From JBQTKD01 sp963703165 (GTDB lineage Bacteria > Actinomycetota > Actinomycetes > Sporichthyales > Sporichthyaceae): a DNA stretch of 64,000 nt. Below are positions 11,025 to 20,667 of the stretch, in pieces. The DNA lies in contig OY969798.1 of the NCBI GenBank assembly GCA_963703165.1, positions 2,170,001 to 2,234,000 of the forward strand, in the 5' to 3' direction. The notes below the pieces were generated by a model, which was not told where the DNA came from, made no database searches, and saw nothing but the letters and a program-made list of their open reading frames with translations. Made by a program: the position numbers and the translations under genes. Every line of letters starts with the position of its first letter. Position 1 is the first letter of the stretch.

Positions 11025-12111
11025 TCAGACAGAACGTGACAGGCGGTGTGCGAATCCTGCGATGTCCTGGATGCTCTCGGCATAGACGTCCGGTATCGCG
11101 GCACGGAAGATGACGTCGGCGCCATGGGTGGTGCCGAGCACGATCCGGCCGCTCGCCTCCACCCCTGCCTCCTGCAGTGCCCGAAGGTAAGCAGCGCCCT
11201 CATCGCGCAGCGGGTCGAGTTCGTTGACCGAGATGACGTGCGGCGGTAGCCCGTCGAGGTCTGCCACGACGGCCCGCGACGGCCAGCACGTCGGGTCCGC
11301 GCCGTGGGCCGCACCCGGGTCGTAGACCTCCGCGAGCACCGCCAGCAGGTCGCAGCCGAGGAAGCAGCCGTCGTTCTCCTTCAGCGAGGAAAGCTCCGGA
11401 GCAGGGTCGGCGTAGGCATTCGAGATGAAGGGGCAGAGCGCGTAGACACCTGCGATGTCCGAGACCCAGCCCTCGCGTCCTGCCCGGATCGCGGTCGCGA
11501 GCGCGAGATTGCCGCCGCCCGATTCGCCGGAGATCACGATGTGGGTGGCACCGAGCTCACCGAGATGCTCGCGCGTCCAGCGGAATCCGGTGACGCAGTC
11601 GTCGAGTCCCGCGGGGAACGGGTGCGGGCCGAGCCGCCCGCTGCTGTTGCGGAACTCCACACCGACGACGACCAGACCGGTGGCAGCAAGTTCGTCGCGC
11701 CACCGGACGTAGCCGGGATCCGAGGCCTGCAGGATGGCCATGCCGCCGCCGTGGAGGTGGTAGACGCACGGCAACGGGCCTCGGGCGTCGGCGGGGCGGT
11801 CGGATGTACAGCGCCAGATCATCGCCCACGGGCCCCGGGATGGACACGGTCTCCCGGGTGACTCCGGTTACCGCATCCAGGCCGGCCGTCCCGACCTCCG
11901 AGCAGCGCCTGGAATCCCGCCTCGGCAGCCGCACAGAACTCCAGTTGCGCACTGCGGGGAGAAGCCGGGGACACCGGAACCGGGGGACTGTGCACGTCGA
12001 TCCCGCACTGCACGAAGACGGTGCGGAGCCGCGGGTCGAGCCGCGGGTCGATCCCGGGCGCTCGTTCCGGGGCGGCGAGTCGACGGTGCCGGGGTCCAGC
12101 GTCTCTGACAT
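11025..12111 (-). CDS. Alpha/beta hydrolase (HSL-type esterase), frame interrupted in N-terminal third
   Basis: Carboxylesterase-type hydrolase. The intact part has the oxyanion motif HLHGGGM, the nucleophile elbow ISGESGGGNLALA and the C-terminal TTHGAD histidine region. Start ATG 12111 (MSETLDPG) has AAGGAG just upstream. Between 12111 and 11770 the frame shifts three times (near 12080, 11903 and 11795), yet the pieces join into a sensible sequence (RTVFVQCGIDVHSPP, EVGTAGLDAVTGVTRETV, then ARGPLPCVYHLHGGG). Last gene of a leftward run with DUF1295 and luciferase-like genes. The ester substrate is not known. Confidence 0.8.
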
Positions 12112-12165
12112 CTCTGCTCCTTCGGCGAGGTGGCCGGTTGGTTTCGACACGCAAGGGGGTCAACG

Positions 12166-13141
12166 TCACGAAATCGCGCCTTCGGGCGGGGCCCGGGACG
12201 AACATGTTCACTCGCCGCTGGTAGTCGGCGTAATCCGGTCGCTTGCGCACGCTGTAGTACTCCGCAGGACGAGCGCCGGTGTAGGTGATCAGAACCCGGG
12301 CCATCAAGGGCGAGACGCCAAGGAGCCCGACGCCGATCACGATCCACCCGAGAACCGGGGTGTCGTCGCGTAGGGACAGGAACGTCGGCACGGCCATGAG
12401 CACCGGGCCGTGCCACTGCAGCCACTGAAAGAAATAGTTCGGATGCCGCGAGTGCGCCCACAAGCCCACCTCACAGGTGCCGAGGCCGCCGCCGGCCACG
12501 AACCGCGACTTCTGCAGATCGGCGACCGATTCCAAGGCCCAAGCCCCTCCCCACAGCGCCAACCCCAGGACCAGGGCAACGACCGTGAGGTCAGGGTGTG
12601 CAGCGACCAGGATGGCCGGCGCCGCCAGAAGCGACGCGTTGCCGCCGGCCTGCTGGAGGATCTCGTGCTGCATCGGCAGCCGGTCACCGGAATAGCCCTG
12701 GCGGCGCCAGCGGCGTCGTTGGTAGCGGTACCTCGGAAGGTCGTCCGCGGGAAAGCCCGCCACCATGTGCCGCACCATCCAGACGCCCATGCGGGCGCCC
12801 ATCGCGACGTACACCCCGGCCAGGGCGACCACGGCGGGTGTGCGGTCGTCGGCGAACACCAAGATCTGGACTCCGATCGCCGCCAGCCCCCACGACCAGG
12901 CGATGTCCACGTAGGCCATCACGCCTGTCCGGTACGCCGGGATGCAGGCGATGAACAGGCACAGAACGGCCTGGACCGCGAGGTTCGTCGCCGCGAACTG
13001 CCGCGTCGGCGTCGCTGCTGTCAAGGCGAGAAGAACGCAGAGCATCGGTAGATCGGATTGCGCGGCGATCCACACACGATTCTTGCGGGTCGCTGACGAC
13101 GGCGCTGCCGGGTCGGCAGTCGTGGACACGTGGTGACTCAC
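12166..13141 (-). CDS. DUF1295 (steroid 5-alpha-reductase-like) membrane protein, 3' end shifted
   Basis: Multi-pass membrane protein with several hydrophobic helices and the C-terminal signature LWAHSRHPNYFFQWLQWHG, typical of DUF1295/steroid-reductase-like proteins that reduce or methylate lipids. GTG 13141 overlaps the preceding stop as GTGA, so it is translationally coupled to the luciferase-like gene. The open frame runs on to 11819 only by reading out of frame into the esterase gene. One missing base near 12190 would give NMFVPGP followed by a short tail and TGA at 12166-12168, leaving room for the esterase RBS. About 324 residues. Confidence 0.8.
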
Positions 13142-14241
13142 GCCGGCTGCAGGACCTGGGCCCGCATCTTGATCCACTCGGGCATGCATTCGATGGCGAA
13201 CAGGCGCATGCCGTGCTCGGCGTCGGCGTAGGAGCGTCCACCGAGGGAGAAGGCGACCGAGAGGTCGTAGTCGCCGGCGACCGCCAGGTTCGCTCGCAGC
13301 TTCTCCAGCACCTGCTCGGGCGTCCCGAAGCTGTTGGCCTGGATGTAGCCCTCGGCGGCGTTCTCCAGGCCGGCCTGCTTGAAGAGCTTGGACATCTGGT
13401 CGTAGGACTCGTAGCTCTTGGTCCCGGCGAAGTGGTCACCGTCGAGCTCGTAGTGACGCATGAGGGTGATGAAGTACGCGCCCAGAGCCTCCCGGTGCAG
13501 CCGCTCGGCCTCCTCGGCGTCCTCGTGGACGGTGATCATGTCGACCATCATCGGCGGCGGGGCAGGAACACCGTGCTCGGCCTCGTAAACCTCGCGGTAG
13601 CGGTGCAGCTGCGGAGCCATCTTGGCCATCGGGAATTGGGTGAAGCTGGCCATCTTGAGCCCGAGCCGGGCAGCGTTGAGCTGCGACTCCTCGGACATCG
13701 CGATTTCGGTCGTCCGGCCGGTCAAGGAGATCCCGGAGAACGGTGCGATGGTCGTGGCCGGCTGCACGAAGTGCGGACCGTCGCCGCTGATCACCCCGGT
13801 CTCCTGCGCGCGAGTGATCATCGCGTAGGCCTCGTCCCAACGCTCCCGCGCCTCGGCCATGTCGATACCGAAACCGGCGTACTCCCGACGGGACAGGCCT
13901 CGACCGAACCCCACCTGCACCCGCCCGTTGCTCATGATGTCGAGCAGGTTGATCTTCTCCGAGACCCGCAGCGGGTCGTTCCAAGGCAGGATGCACGCGC
14001 CGATCCCGATCTTGATCCGGGACGTCCGCGCGGCCAGGTACATCAGGTACATGAAGTTGTCCGGGCACATCGAGTACGGGCCGTCGAAGTGGTGCTCGAC
14101 GCACCACACCGTGCCGAAGCCCATCTCCTCGGCGGCGATCGCGAGGCGCATCTCCTGATGCATGAAGTCGTGATCACTCAACCCCTCGTGCAGGTTGCCC
14201 ATCATCAACTGAAGGCCGGGCGTGAGCTCGTGCTGGATCAT
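13138..14241 (-). CDS. Luciferase-like (LLM) flavin-dependent monooxygenase
   Basis: 367 residues from ATG 14241, which has GAGGAGACAGAG upstream. Bacterial-luciferase fold: EMGFGTVWCVEHHFDG and YMLFLAART-like segments early, VQVGFGRGLSRREYAGFG in the middle, FGTPEQVLEKL near the end. Uses reduced flavin and oxygen to oxidise an organic substrate. First or early gene of a leftward set (SnoaL-like, SDR, LLM, DUF1295, esterase) that reads as a degradative pathway for a lipid, steroid or terpenoid. Substrate not identifiable. Confidence 0.9.
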   Translation of the reverse strand: MIQHELTPGLQLMMGNLHEGLSDHDFMHQEMRLAIAAEEMGFGTVWCVEHHFDGPYSMCPDNFMYLMYLAARTSRIKIGIGACILPWNDPLRVSEKINLLDIMSNGRVQVGFGRGLSRREYAGFGIDMAEARERWDEAYAMITRAQETGVISGDGPHFVQPATTIAPFSGISLTGRTTEIAMSEESQLNAARLGLKMASFTQFPMAKMAPQLHRYREVYEAEHGVPAPPPMMVDMITVHEDAEEAERLHREALGAYFITLMRHYELDGDHFAGTKSYESYDQMSKLFKQAGLENAAEGYIQANSFGTPEQVLEKLRANLAVAGDYDLSVAFSLGGRSYADAEHGMRLFAIECMPEWIKMRAQVLQPA

Positions 14242-14276
14242 CTCTGTCTCCTCGCTGCGGTTGACACGTCTGGGGG

Positions 14277-14975
14277 TCAGCAATCCATCTGCGAAACGGC
14301 GGTCAGACCGAGGGCGCCGTCAATGCCGATCGACTCGCCGGTCACGTAGCCGGTCAGGTCGGAGGCCAAGAACGAGATCAGGTGGGCCACTTCGTCGGGG
14401 GTTCCGAGCCGCCCCGCCGGGATGCCGGCGACAATGCCGGCCCGGATCTCGTCCGGGACGGCCATCATCACCTCGGTGGCGATGCCGCCGGGGACGACCG
14501 CGTTCGCGGTGATGCCGTGCCGGGCCTGCTCGCCTGCCAGGGTTCGGATCAGGCCGAGCAGGCCTGCCTTCGATGCCGCGTACGCCACCTGCCCGGGCAT
14601 GCCGCCCTCGGCGGCGATGGAGGAGATCGCGATGATGCGGCCGAAGCGGCGCTCGCGCATCCCGCCGAGCGACGCCTGGATCGTCCGCCAGGCTCCGGTC
14701 AGGTTCACGTCGATGTCGCCCTGCCACTGCTCGGGGGACATGTCATGCGAGGGCGCGACCGTGGTGACGATCGCCGCATTGGCGACCACGACATCGAACG
14801 TGGAGAACAGCGCAGGATCCAGCGGCGAGGAGAACACGTCGAGCGTCAGATCGCAGCCCGGCGACACGTCGAGCGTGACGACGTCCATCCCGTCCTCGCG
14901 TAGCCGTCGCGCCGCGGCCGCGCCGATTCCCCGAGCGGCGCCTGTCACCAGCGCCCTTCGAATGCGCTCGCTCAC
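14277..14975 (-). CDS. Short-chain dehydrogenase/reductase
   Basis: 232 residues starting at GTG 14975, which overlaps the upstream stop (GTGA). Rossmann cofactor motif TGAARGIGAAAARRL at the N-terminus, VVVANAAIV, catalytic Ser (ISSIAAEGG) and YAASKAG (YxxxK). Complete classical SDR acting on an alcohol/ketone with NAD(P). It lies between the SnoaL-like and LLM genes in one leftward operon. Confidence 0.92.
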   Translation of the reverse strand: MSERIRRALVTGAARGIGAAAARRLREDGMDVVTLDVSPGCDLTLDVFSSPLDPALFSTFDVVVANAAIVTTVAPSHDMSPEQWQGDIDVNLTGAWRTIQASLGGMRERRFGRIIAISSIAAEGGMPGQVAYAASKAGLLGLIRTLAGEQARHGITANAVVPGGIATEVMMAVPDEIRAGIVAGIPAGRLGTPDEVAHLISFLASDLTGYVTGESIGIDGALGLTAVSQMDC

Positions 14976-15385
14976 CGGTTGGCGTCCATCCAGTGGGTCA
15001 GCGCGGTGACGTCCTGCGGATAGACGTCGACCTTGGTGACCAGGCCGTCGACCACGTCGTAGACCTCGACGTAGGGCATCCGGATGGTCGAGCCGGTTCG
15101 CCGTGACGTGTAGACCGCCGTCATGCGGGACGCGGCGGCACCGTCCCCGCTGAAGATCGTCGTGCCCTCCACGCCGAGCTCGAACGGGCCAACGATTTCC
15201 GGGAGAAGTTTGTTGAAGAAGGCGTCGGCGCCCCGGTAGATCCCGCCGTAGGGCAGGCCTTCCGGCTCGATGACCTCCACATCGGGATGCACCAGGGCCT
15301 TGAGAGCGTCGACGTCCATCGCAGTGACCGCGTCGATCACCCGCCCGACGACGTCGGCCGCCGTATCCAGGGTCCGTTCCGTCAT
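14972..15385 (-). CDS. SnoaL-like/NTF2-fold protein
   Basis: 137 residues from ATG 15385 (GGAGCAGAG upstream). The cone-shaped NTF2-like fold is indicated by VIDAVTAMDVDALKALVHPDVEVIEPEGLPYGG ... FFNKLLPEI ... VYDVVDGLVTKVDVYPQD. Members are small isomerases, cyclases or binding proteins. First gene of the leftward operon, facing the P450 across the shared TetR-type operator at 15421-15448. Confidence 0.82.
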   Translation of the reverse strand: MTERTLDTAADVVGRVIDAVTAMDVDALKALVHPDVEVIEPEGLPYGGIYRGADAFFNKLLPEIVGPFELGVEGTTIFSGDGAAASRMTAVYTSRRTGSTIRMPYVEVYDVVDGLVTKVDVYPQDVTALTHWMDANR

Positions 15386-15420
15386 CTCTGCTCCTCGCAT
15401 TGCCGTACACCTATCACGGT

Positions 15421-15448
15421 GTTAGGTTGAACCTAACAACATGTTAGG
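15421..15448. promoter_or_regulatory. Overlapping palindromes, candidate TetR operator between SnoaL-like gene and P450
   Basis: GTTAGGTT-G-AACCTAAC (15421-15437) is a perfect 8-1-8 palindrome. It overlaps a second one, CCTAAC-AACAT-GTTAGG (15432-15448). The site sits in the 95-base gap between divergent operons, and a TetR gene follows the P450, so two dimers could control both directions. Confidence 0.72.
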
Positions 15449-15480
15449 TGCACGTCAATCGTGATCGAAGAGGAGTTCTC

Positions 15481-16776
15481 GTGACCCGACCGGCCACCGA
15501 CCACCGACGGCATCTGACGGACCCCGAGGTCATGGAGTGCCCGCTCGCCTACTACGCCGAGCTGCACGCCGATGTGTGTCCGGTCCGCGACGAGGGGCAG
15601 GCCGGCTGGATCGTCCCGGGCTACCGCGATCTGGTGGCGCTGAGCCACCATCCGGCGCTCTCCAACGAGTTCCACGGCCCGGACGGCATGAAGCTCATGG
15701 GCATCAGCCCCGAGCCCTTCTCACCGCAGGTCCAAGAGCTCGTCGCCTCGATGCACCCGATGGCCAACGTCATGCTGTTCTCCGATCCGCCCATCCACAC
15801 GCGGACCAAGATGCTGTCCGCGAAGGCCTTGAACCCCACTCGGGTCCGCGAGATGGCGCCACGAATCCAGCAGATCGTCGACACGTTGATCGACTCGTTC
15901 GCCGACGACGAGAAGTGCGACTTGATGAATCAGTTCGCCGTGCCGCTGCCGGCTCACCTCATGGGTGGCCTGCTCGGTATGGACACCGCCGACATCGCCG
16001 ACTTCACCCGCTGGGTCGAGCACACCGTGATGGGAGTGGGCGACGCGCTGGACAACGAGCAGCGACTCGTCGTCGGCCGCTCGGTGATGGAGTTCCAGGA
16101 TTACCTGCTCAACCAAATCGAGCAGCGGCGCGGATCCCGCACCGACGACCTGCTCGACGCGATCATCCACGCCGAACTGACTCTCGAGGACCTCGACGCG
16201 GACGGAGCGGAGATCGCAGGCCCGCGGCGTCTCGAGCAGTCCGAGATCCTCTCGATCGTCATTCAACTGCTGGGCGGCGGCAACCACACGACGACCCAGC
16301 TCATCTGCCTCTCGGTGGCCAACCTCTTGCGGTATCCCGAGGTGATGGCGGAGGTCCGTGCAGACCCGACGCTCGTGACGAACGTCCTCGAGGAGACGCT
16401 GCGCCTCAGCTCCCCGGTCCAGTTCGGCCGACGAATCGTCACGGCCCCCGTCCAGGTCGGCGACGCCGAGGTCCCGGCAGGTGCCTCGATGGGCATCGCC
16501 TGGGGCGCGGCCGGGCTCGACCCCGAGGTCTTCCCTGAGCCTGAGCGTTTCGACATCCACCGGGAGAACCTGCGCAAGCACCTGTCCTTCGGACACGGTC
16601 GACACTTCTGCGTGGGCGCGCACCTCGCGCGCACCGAGGCGTCAATCGCGGTGTCGACCTTGCTGGAACGGCTCTCCGATCTACGGCTCGCGGAAGGCAC
16701 GGTGCTCACCCACATCCCGTCCTTCACCTTCACCGGGCTGGTCTCCCTCCCCGTCACGTTCCGGCGTGCGCGTTAG
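15481..16776 (+). CDS. Cytochrome P450
   Basis: 431 residues from GTG 15481 (GAGGAG five bases upstream). Haem-binding loop FGHGRHFCVGAHLAR with Cys377 as thiolate ligand, K-helix ExxR in EETLRLSSP, and an I-helix region QLLGGGNHTTTQL in which GGGNHT replaces the common AGxxT pattern. Soluble bacterial class I P450, dependent on a ferredoxin not encoded here. Co-transcribed with the following TetR gene (9-base gap). Probably hydroxylates the hydrophobic substrate of the surrounding pathway. Confidence 0.95.
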   Translation: MTRPATDHRRHLTDPEVMECPLAYYAELHADVCPVRDEGQAGWIVPGYRDLVALSHHPALSNEFHGPDGMKLMGISPEPFSPQVQELVASMHPMANVMLFSDPPIHTRTKMLSAKALNPTRVREMAPRIQQIVDTLIDSFADDEKCDLMNQFAVPLPAHLMGGLLGMDTADIADFTRWVEHTVMGVGDALDNEQRLVVGRSVMEFQDYLLNQIEQRRGSRTDDLLDAIIHAELTLEDLDADGAEIAGPRRLEQSEILSIVIQLLGGGNHTTTQLICLSVANLLRYPEVMAEVRADPTLVTNVLEETLRLSSPVQFGRRIVTAPVQVGDAEVPAGASMGIAWGAAGLDPEVFPEPERFDIHRENLRKHLSFGHGRHFCVGAHLARTEASIAVSTLLERLSDLRLAEGTVLTHIPSFTFTGLVSLPVTFRRAR

Positions 16777-16785
16777 CCTGTCGGG

Positions 16786-17445
16786 GTGAGCCCACAAGGC
16801 GGACCGAACAGCTCTTTGCCCGACCTGCGCAGGCGGTCCGACCGGCGGACGGCGTCGGCGCGCGGGGAGATCCTGCAGGCGACTGCGCGCCTGCTCGCGG
16901 GAGCCCCGCTCCACCAGATCTCGGTGGAGAACATCGCGCAGGAGGCAGGCGTCTCGCGCCCGACGTTCTACTCGTATTTCGAGTCGAAGCTGGAGATCCT
17001 GCTCGAGCTCTATGCGCTCGCCACTTCGGACATGCACGCCGCTGTCAGCCCGATCTACAACCGTCCGCCGGGCCAGGCTCCGGCGGATGCCGTCCGCGAC
17101 GGCATCCGCGCTCTGGTGGCTGCTTGGATCCCGCGCCGAGCAATCTTCCGCGCGGTCATCGAGCACAGATACACGTCCCCGGAGATGATGGCGGCCTCGC
17201 AGGACACGATCGTCTACTTCGCCGACAACATCGGCACCCAACTCGATGCCGACCGCGTCGCCGGCATCGCGCCCCCAGGCCCGCCATCCGGACCGCTGGT
17301 CAGCGCCCTGCTCTGGTCCTCCGAACACGCGCTGTACATCGCCGATCGAGGGCTGAGCGAGCACCTTCCGGATGTGCACGCGGCAATCGAACCGCTCGAG
17401 ACGATGTGGCTCAGCGCGCTGTACGGAGTCATCCCCACGCCGTAG
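16786..17445 (+). CDS. TetR-family transcriptional regulator
   Basis: 219 residues from GTG 16786. HTH region SARGEILQATARLLAGAPLHQISVENIAQEAGVSRPTFYSYFESKLEIL is canonical, and the C-terminal half resembles EthR-like regulators. Located immediately after the P450 and before the acyl-CoA dehydrogenase. The palindromes at 15421-15448 are the obvious candidate operator. Confidence 0.9.
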   Translation: MSPQGGPNSSLPDLRRRSDRRTASARGEILQATARLLAGAPLHQISVENIAQEAGVSRPTFYSYFESKLEILLELYALATSDMHAAVSPIYNRPPGQAPADAVRDGIRALVAAWIPRRAIFRAVIEHRYTSPEMMAASQDTIVYFADNIGTQLDADRVAGIAPPGPPSGPLVSALLWSSEHALYIADRGLSEHLPDVHAAIEPLETMWLSALYGVIPTP

Positions 17446-17510
17446 AAGCAGCCCGACGTTGTGACGGCTGCGATCCCCGACCACCTCGGCCTCACCAGAA
17501 CGGAATTCTG

Positions 17511-19322
17511 ATGGCTCGTCATGCCGACCTGCTGATCTCGCGCGCGGACCTGGACTTTCTGCTGTACGACTGGCTGGAGGTCGACTCGCTGACCAAGCGC
17601 GAGCGGTACGCCGAGCACTCGCGCGAGACCTTCGACGGGGTGCTCGATCTGTGCGCGGAGATCGCGGTAGAGAAGTTCGCGCCGCACAACAAGCTCAACG
17701 ACTCGCATCGAGCCCGCCGTGGTCGACGGCGCCGTGCGGCTCAACCCCGAGGTGAGCGACGCCGTCGCGGCGGTGGCCGCGGCCGGGTTGCTCAGCAGCG
17801 GGATGGATGCCCGGGTCGGCGGCCTGCAGCTGCCGTATGTGGTGCAGAGCGCCGTGCTTCTCGTTCTTCGGCGCGGCCAACATCGCGACCTGGGGCTACC
17901 AGTTCCTGACCATCGCGAACTCGAACCTGCTGCTGGCGCACGGCAGCGACGAGCAGATCGAACGGTTCGTGCGTCCGATGATCGAGGGTCGCTTCCACGG
18001 CACCATGTGCCTGTCCGAGCCGCAGGCCGGGTCTTCGCTCGCCGACATCACCACCCGCGCCGAACCGCAGGCCGACGGCAGCCTACCGCCTGTTCGGCAA
18101 CAAGATGTGGATCTCCGGCGGCGACCACGAACTCGGCGAGAACATCGTGCACCTGGTGCTCGCGAAGATCCCCGGCGCACCGGCGGGGGTGAAGGGCATC
18201 TCGCTGTTCGTCGTCCCCCGGTACCTCGTCGACGCGGACGGGGCGATCGGCGAACGCAACGACGTCGTGCTCGCGGGCCTCAACCACAAGATGGGCTACC
18301 GCGGCACCGTGAACACGCTGCTGAACTTCGGCGAGGGCGTGCACACGCCCGGCGGTGCCCCGGGAGCCGTCGGGTACCTGGTGGGCGAGGCGAACACCGG
18401 CCTGGCACTGATGTTCCACATGATGAACGAGGCGCGGGTCGGGGTCGGCGCGGGTGCCGTCGCGCTCGGCTACACCGGCTACCTCAAGTCGTTGGACTAC
18501 GCCCGCACCCGCACCCAGGGTCGTCCGGCCGCCGGCAAGGATCCCGCCGCGCCGCAGGTCCCGCTGATCGAGCATGCCGACGTGAAGCGGATGCTGCTGG
18601 CTCAGAAGTCCTACGTGGAGGGCGGTCTGGCGCTCATCCTCTACTGCGGGCGCCTGATCGACGAGGAGCGCACCGCGACCGAGGAGGCCGACCGCACAGC
18701 GGCGCACCTGCTGCTCGAGGTGCTGACCCCGATCGCGAAGAGCTGGCCCTCGCAGTGGTGCGTCGCCGCGAACGACCTCGCGATCCAGATCCACGGCGGG
18801 TACGGCTACACCCGCGACTACGACGTCGAGCAGCACTACCGCGACAACCGACTGAACTCCGATCCACGAGGGCACACACGGCATCCAGGCCCTGGACCTG
18901 CTCGGCCGCAAGGTCGCCATGGCCGGCGGGGCCGGACTGGTCGCGCTGGTGACGGTGCTGCGCGCGACCGTTGAGCGCGCCGTGGCCGCGGGCGAGGAGG
19001 CGACCGAACTCGCCGGTGCCTTGGACGCCGCGATCGACCGACTGGTCTCGACGACCCAGGCGATTCACACCGCCGACACCGATGCGACGACCACAGCTGG
19101 CCAACGCCTCGCTGTACCTGGAGGCGGCGGGGCACGTGGTGCTGGCGTGGATCTGGCTCGAGCAGTTCCTCGTCGCCGACGGCGCCGACGACCTGCACGA
19201 GGGCAAGCGGCAGGCCGCGCGGTACTTCTTCCGCTACGAGCTGCCCCGCACGCGGGCCGCAGTTCGACCTGCTGGAACAGTTGGACCCCACGACGGTCGA
19301 CATGCGGCCCGAGTGGTTCTGA
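17511..19322 (+). CDS. Acyl-CoA dehydrogenase (about 600-residue type), frame interrupted six times
   Basis: FAD-dependent dehydrogenase that introduces an alpha-beta double bond in an acyl-CoA. Pieces in successive frames give EIAVEKFAPHNKLND, FGAANIATWGYQFLTIANSN, TMCLSEPQAGSSLADI, NKMWISGGDHELGENIVHL, VGVGAGAVALGYTGYLKSL and IHGGYGYTRDYDVEQHYRDNR, then GTHGIQALDLLGRKV and a C-terminal extension ending RPEWF. Shifts near 17705, 17866, 18085, 18858, 19095 and 19258 are each repaired by removing one base, giving 601 residues, the size of DmdC/AcdA-like dehydrogenases. The all-insertion pattern suggests base-call error. Followed by an enoyl-CoA hydratase. Confidence 0.82.
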
Positions 19323-19333
19323 CGGGAGATCAG

Positions 19334-20110
19334 ATGACCGACCAGGTCACGGTGGAACACGACGGCGTCCTGACGGTGCTCACCATCGCGAGTCCTCCGC
19401 TGAACCTGCTCGACCTGGAGCTGCTGGCGGCCCTGGAGTCCGCGCTGGACACCGTCGAATCCGGGGATCCGCGCGGGCTGCTGATCCGCGCCGAGGGACG
19501 GGTGTTCACCGGCGGCGTCGACGTCAACCTCTTCGCGGGCCTGGACCGCGAGAGGGGCGAGGCTCTTGCCGCTCGAGTGCTCACACTGGCCTGGCGCGTC
19601 AGTGAACTGCCGTGCCCGACCGTGCTCGCCGCCCACGCGTTGTGCCTCACCTGGGCCTTCGAACTCGCGTTGGCCTGCGATCTGATCGTCGCGGCCGAAG
19701 GGGCGAAGTTCGCCCTGGTCGAGCGGGTCGTCGGACTCAGCCCGTTCATGGGTGGACCGCAGCGCCTCGCCCTGCGCGCCGGACCCGCACGGGCGAAGGA
19801 GTTCGTCATGACCGGCGGACGGTACGAGGCGGCCGAACTCGTGCAGTGGGGCGTGGTGAACCGGGCCTTCCCCGCCGACGACTTCGACGCCACGGCGAGG
19901 CAGTACGCCCGCGACATCGCGGACGGCCCCACCCAGGCACACGCCATGACCAAGCGCCTCATCGACCTCGCCTGCTCCGACGGCGAACCCGCCGCGTCGG
20001 CCATCACCGCCGGACTGGCCGGGGCATTGTTCGAGACCCTCGACACCCGCACCGCGGTGTCCTCGTTCCTCCGCGACGGCCCCGGCAACGCAACCTTCAC
20101 GGGGCGCTGA
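19334..20110 (+). CDS. Enoyl-CoA hydratase/isomerase family protein
   Basis: 258-residue crotonase-fold protein, ATG 19334 with GGGAG upstream. Seen: LTIASPPLNLLD, the CoA-binding/oxyanion part GRVFTGGVDVNLFAG, ALCLTWAFELALACDLIVAAEGAKFALVE and TMTGGRYEAAELVQWGVVN. The usual second catalytic acid region is GLSPFMGG rather than the common GLPPxxGG-type with Glu, so it may be an isomerase or hydrolase variant. It lies 11 bases after the acyl-CoA dehydrogenase, consistent with consecutive beta-oxidation steps. Confidence 0.9.
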   Translation: MTDQVTVEHDGVLTVLTIASPPLNLLDLELLAALESALDTVESGDPRGLLIRAEGRVFTGGVDVNLFAGLDRERGEALAARVLTLAWRVSELPCPTVLAAHALCLTWAFELALACDLIVAAEGAKFALVERVVGLSPFMGGPQRLALRAGPARAKEFVMTGGRYEAAELVQWGVVNRAFPADDFDATARQYARDIADGPTQAHAMTKRLIDLACSDGEPAASAITAGLAGALFETLDTRTAVSSFLRDGPGNATFTGR

Positions 20111-20119
20111 AACACGCGT

Positions 20120-20177
20120 CTTCTGCCGGCGTGTGGGGCTATCGCAGCGCGTCCATGGCCCCACACGCCGGCGGAAG
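20120..20177. terminator. Bidirectional terminator hairpin
   Basis: Arms of 20 bases (20120-20139 and 20158-20177) pair at 19 of 20 positions around an 18-base loop, between the convergent enoyl-CoA hydratase and HxlR genes. Its left edge is 10 bases past the hydratase stop. Confidence 0.8.
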
Positions 20178-20185
20178 TTGGAGCT

Positions 20186-20659
20186 TCAGGGGGCGCGGAG
20201 TCGCAGCCCGGGGCCCGGGGCGGGCTCCAGAGAGTCGGCGCTCTCGATCGCGTGACCCTCGGCGCAACGCAACCCCAGGGACACGTGCTCCCCGCAGCCC
20301 TTGTGCAGGACGTAGCTCGGCGGGCCTTCGGGTCCGGCCAGATGCCGGTCGCCCCACTCGCGCAGTGCGATGAGGATGGGCAGGAGTTCCTTGCCCTTGG
20401 CGGTCAGGACGTAGCGCTGCCGGGTCCGCGCGCCCGGTTCCTGATACGGCTCGGTCGCCAGGATCCCTTCACCGACGAGCAGCTTCAGGCGGTCGGAGAG
20501 CAGGTTGCGCGCGCACCCGAGCGAACGCTCGAAGTCGGCGAAGCGGTCGATGCCGAACCATGCCTCGCGGACGATCAGGAACGTCCACCGTTCTCCCAGC
20601 AGCCCGAGCGTCTTCGCGATCGAGCAGTTGCTCATGTCGACGTCGAGCGGATCCGGCAT
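20186..20659 (-). CDS. HxlR-family transcriptional regulator
   Basis: 157 residues. The HxlR winged helix is clear: CSIAKTLGLLGERWTFLIVREAWFGIDRFADFERSLGCARNLLSDRLKLLVGEGIL, then the wing RQRYVLTAKGKELLPI. C-terminal tail contains two cysteines (KGCGEHV, RCAEGH), which could sense redox or metals. Divergent from the esterase at 20750 with a perfect palindrome between them. Confidence 0.9.
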   Translation of the reverse strand: MPDPLDVDMSNCSIAKTLGLLGERWTFLIVREAWFGIDRFADFERSLGCARNLLSDRLKLLVGEGILATEPYQEPGARTRQRYVLTAKGKELLPILIALREWGDRHLAGPEGPPSYVLHKGCGEHVSLGLRCAEGHAIESADSLEPAPGPGLRLRAP

Positions 20660-20667
20660 GGCAGGAG

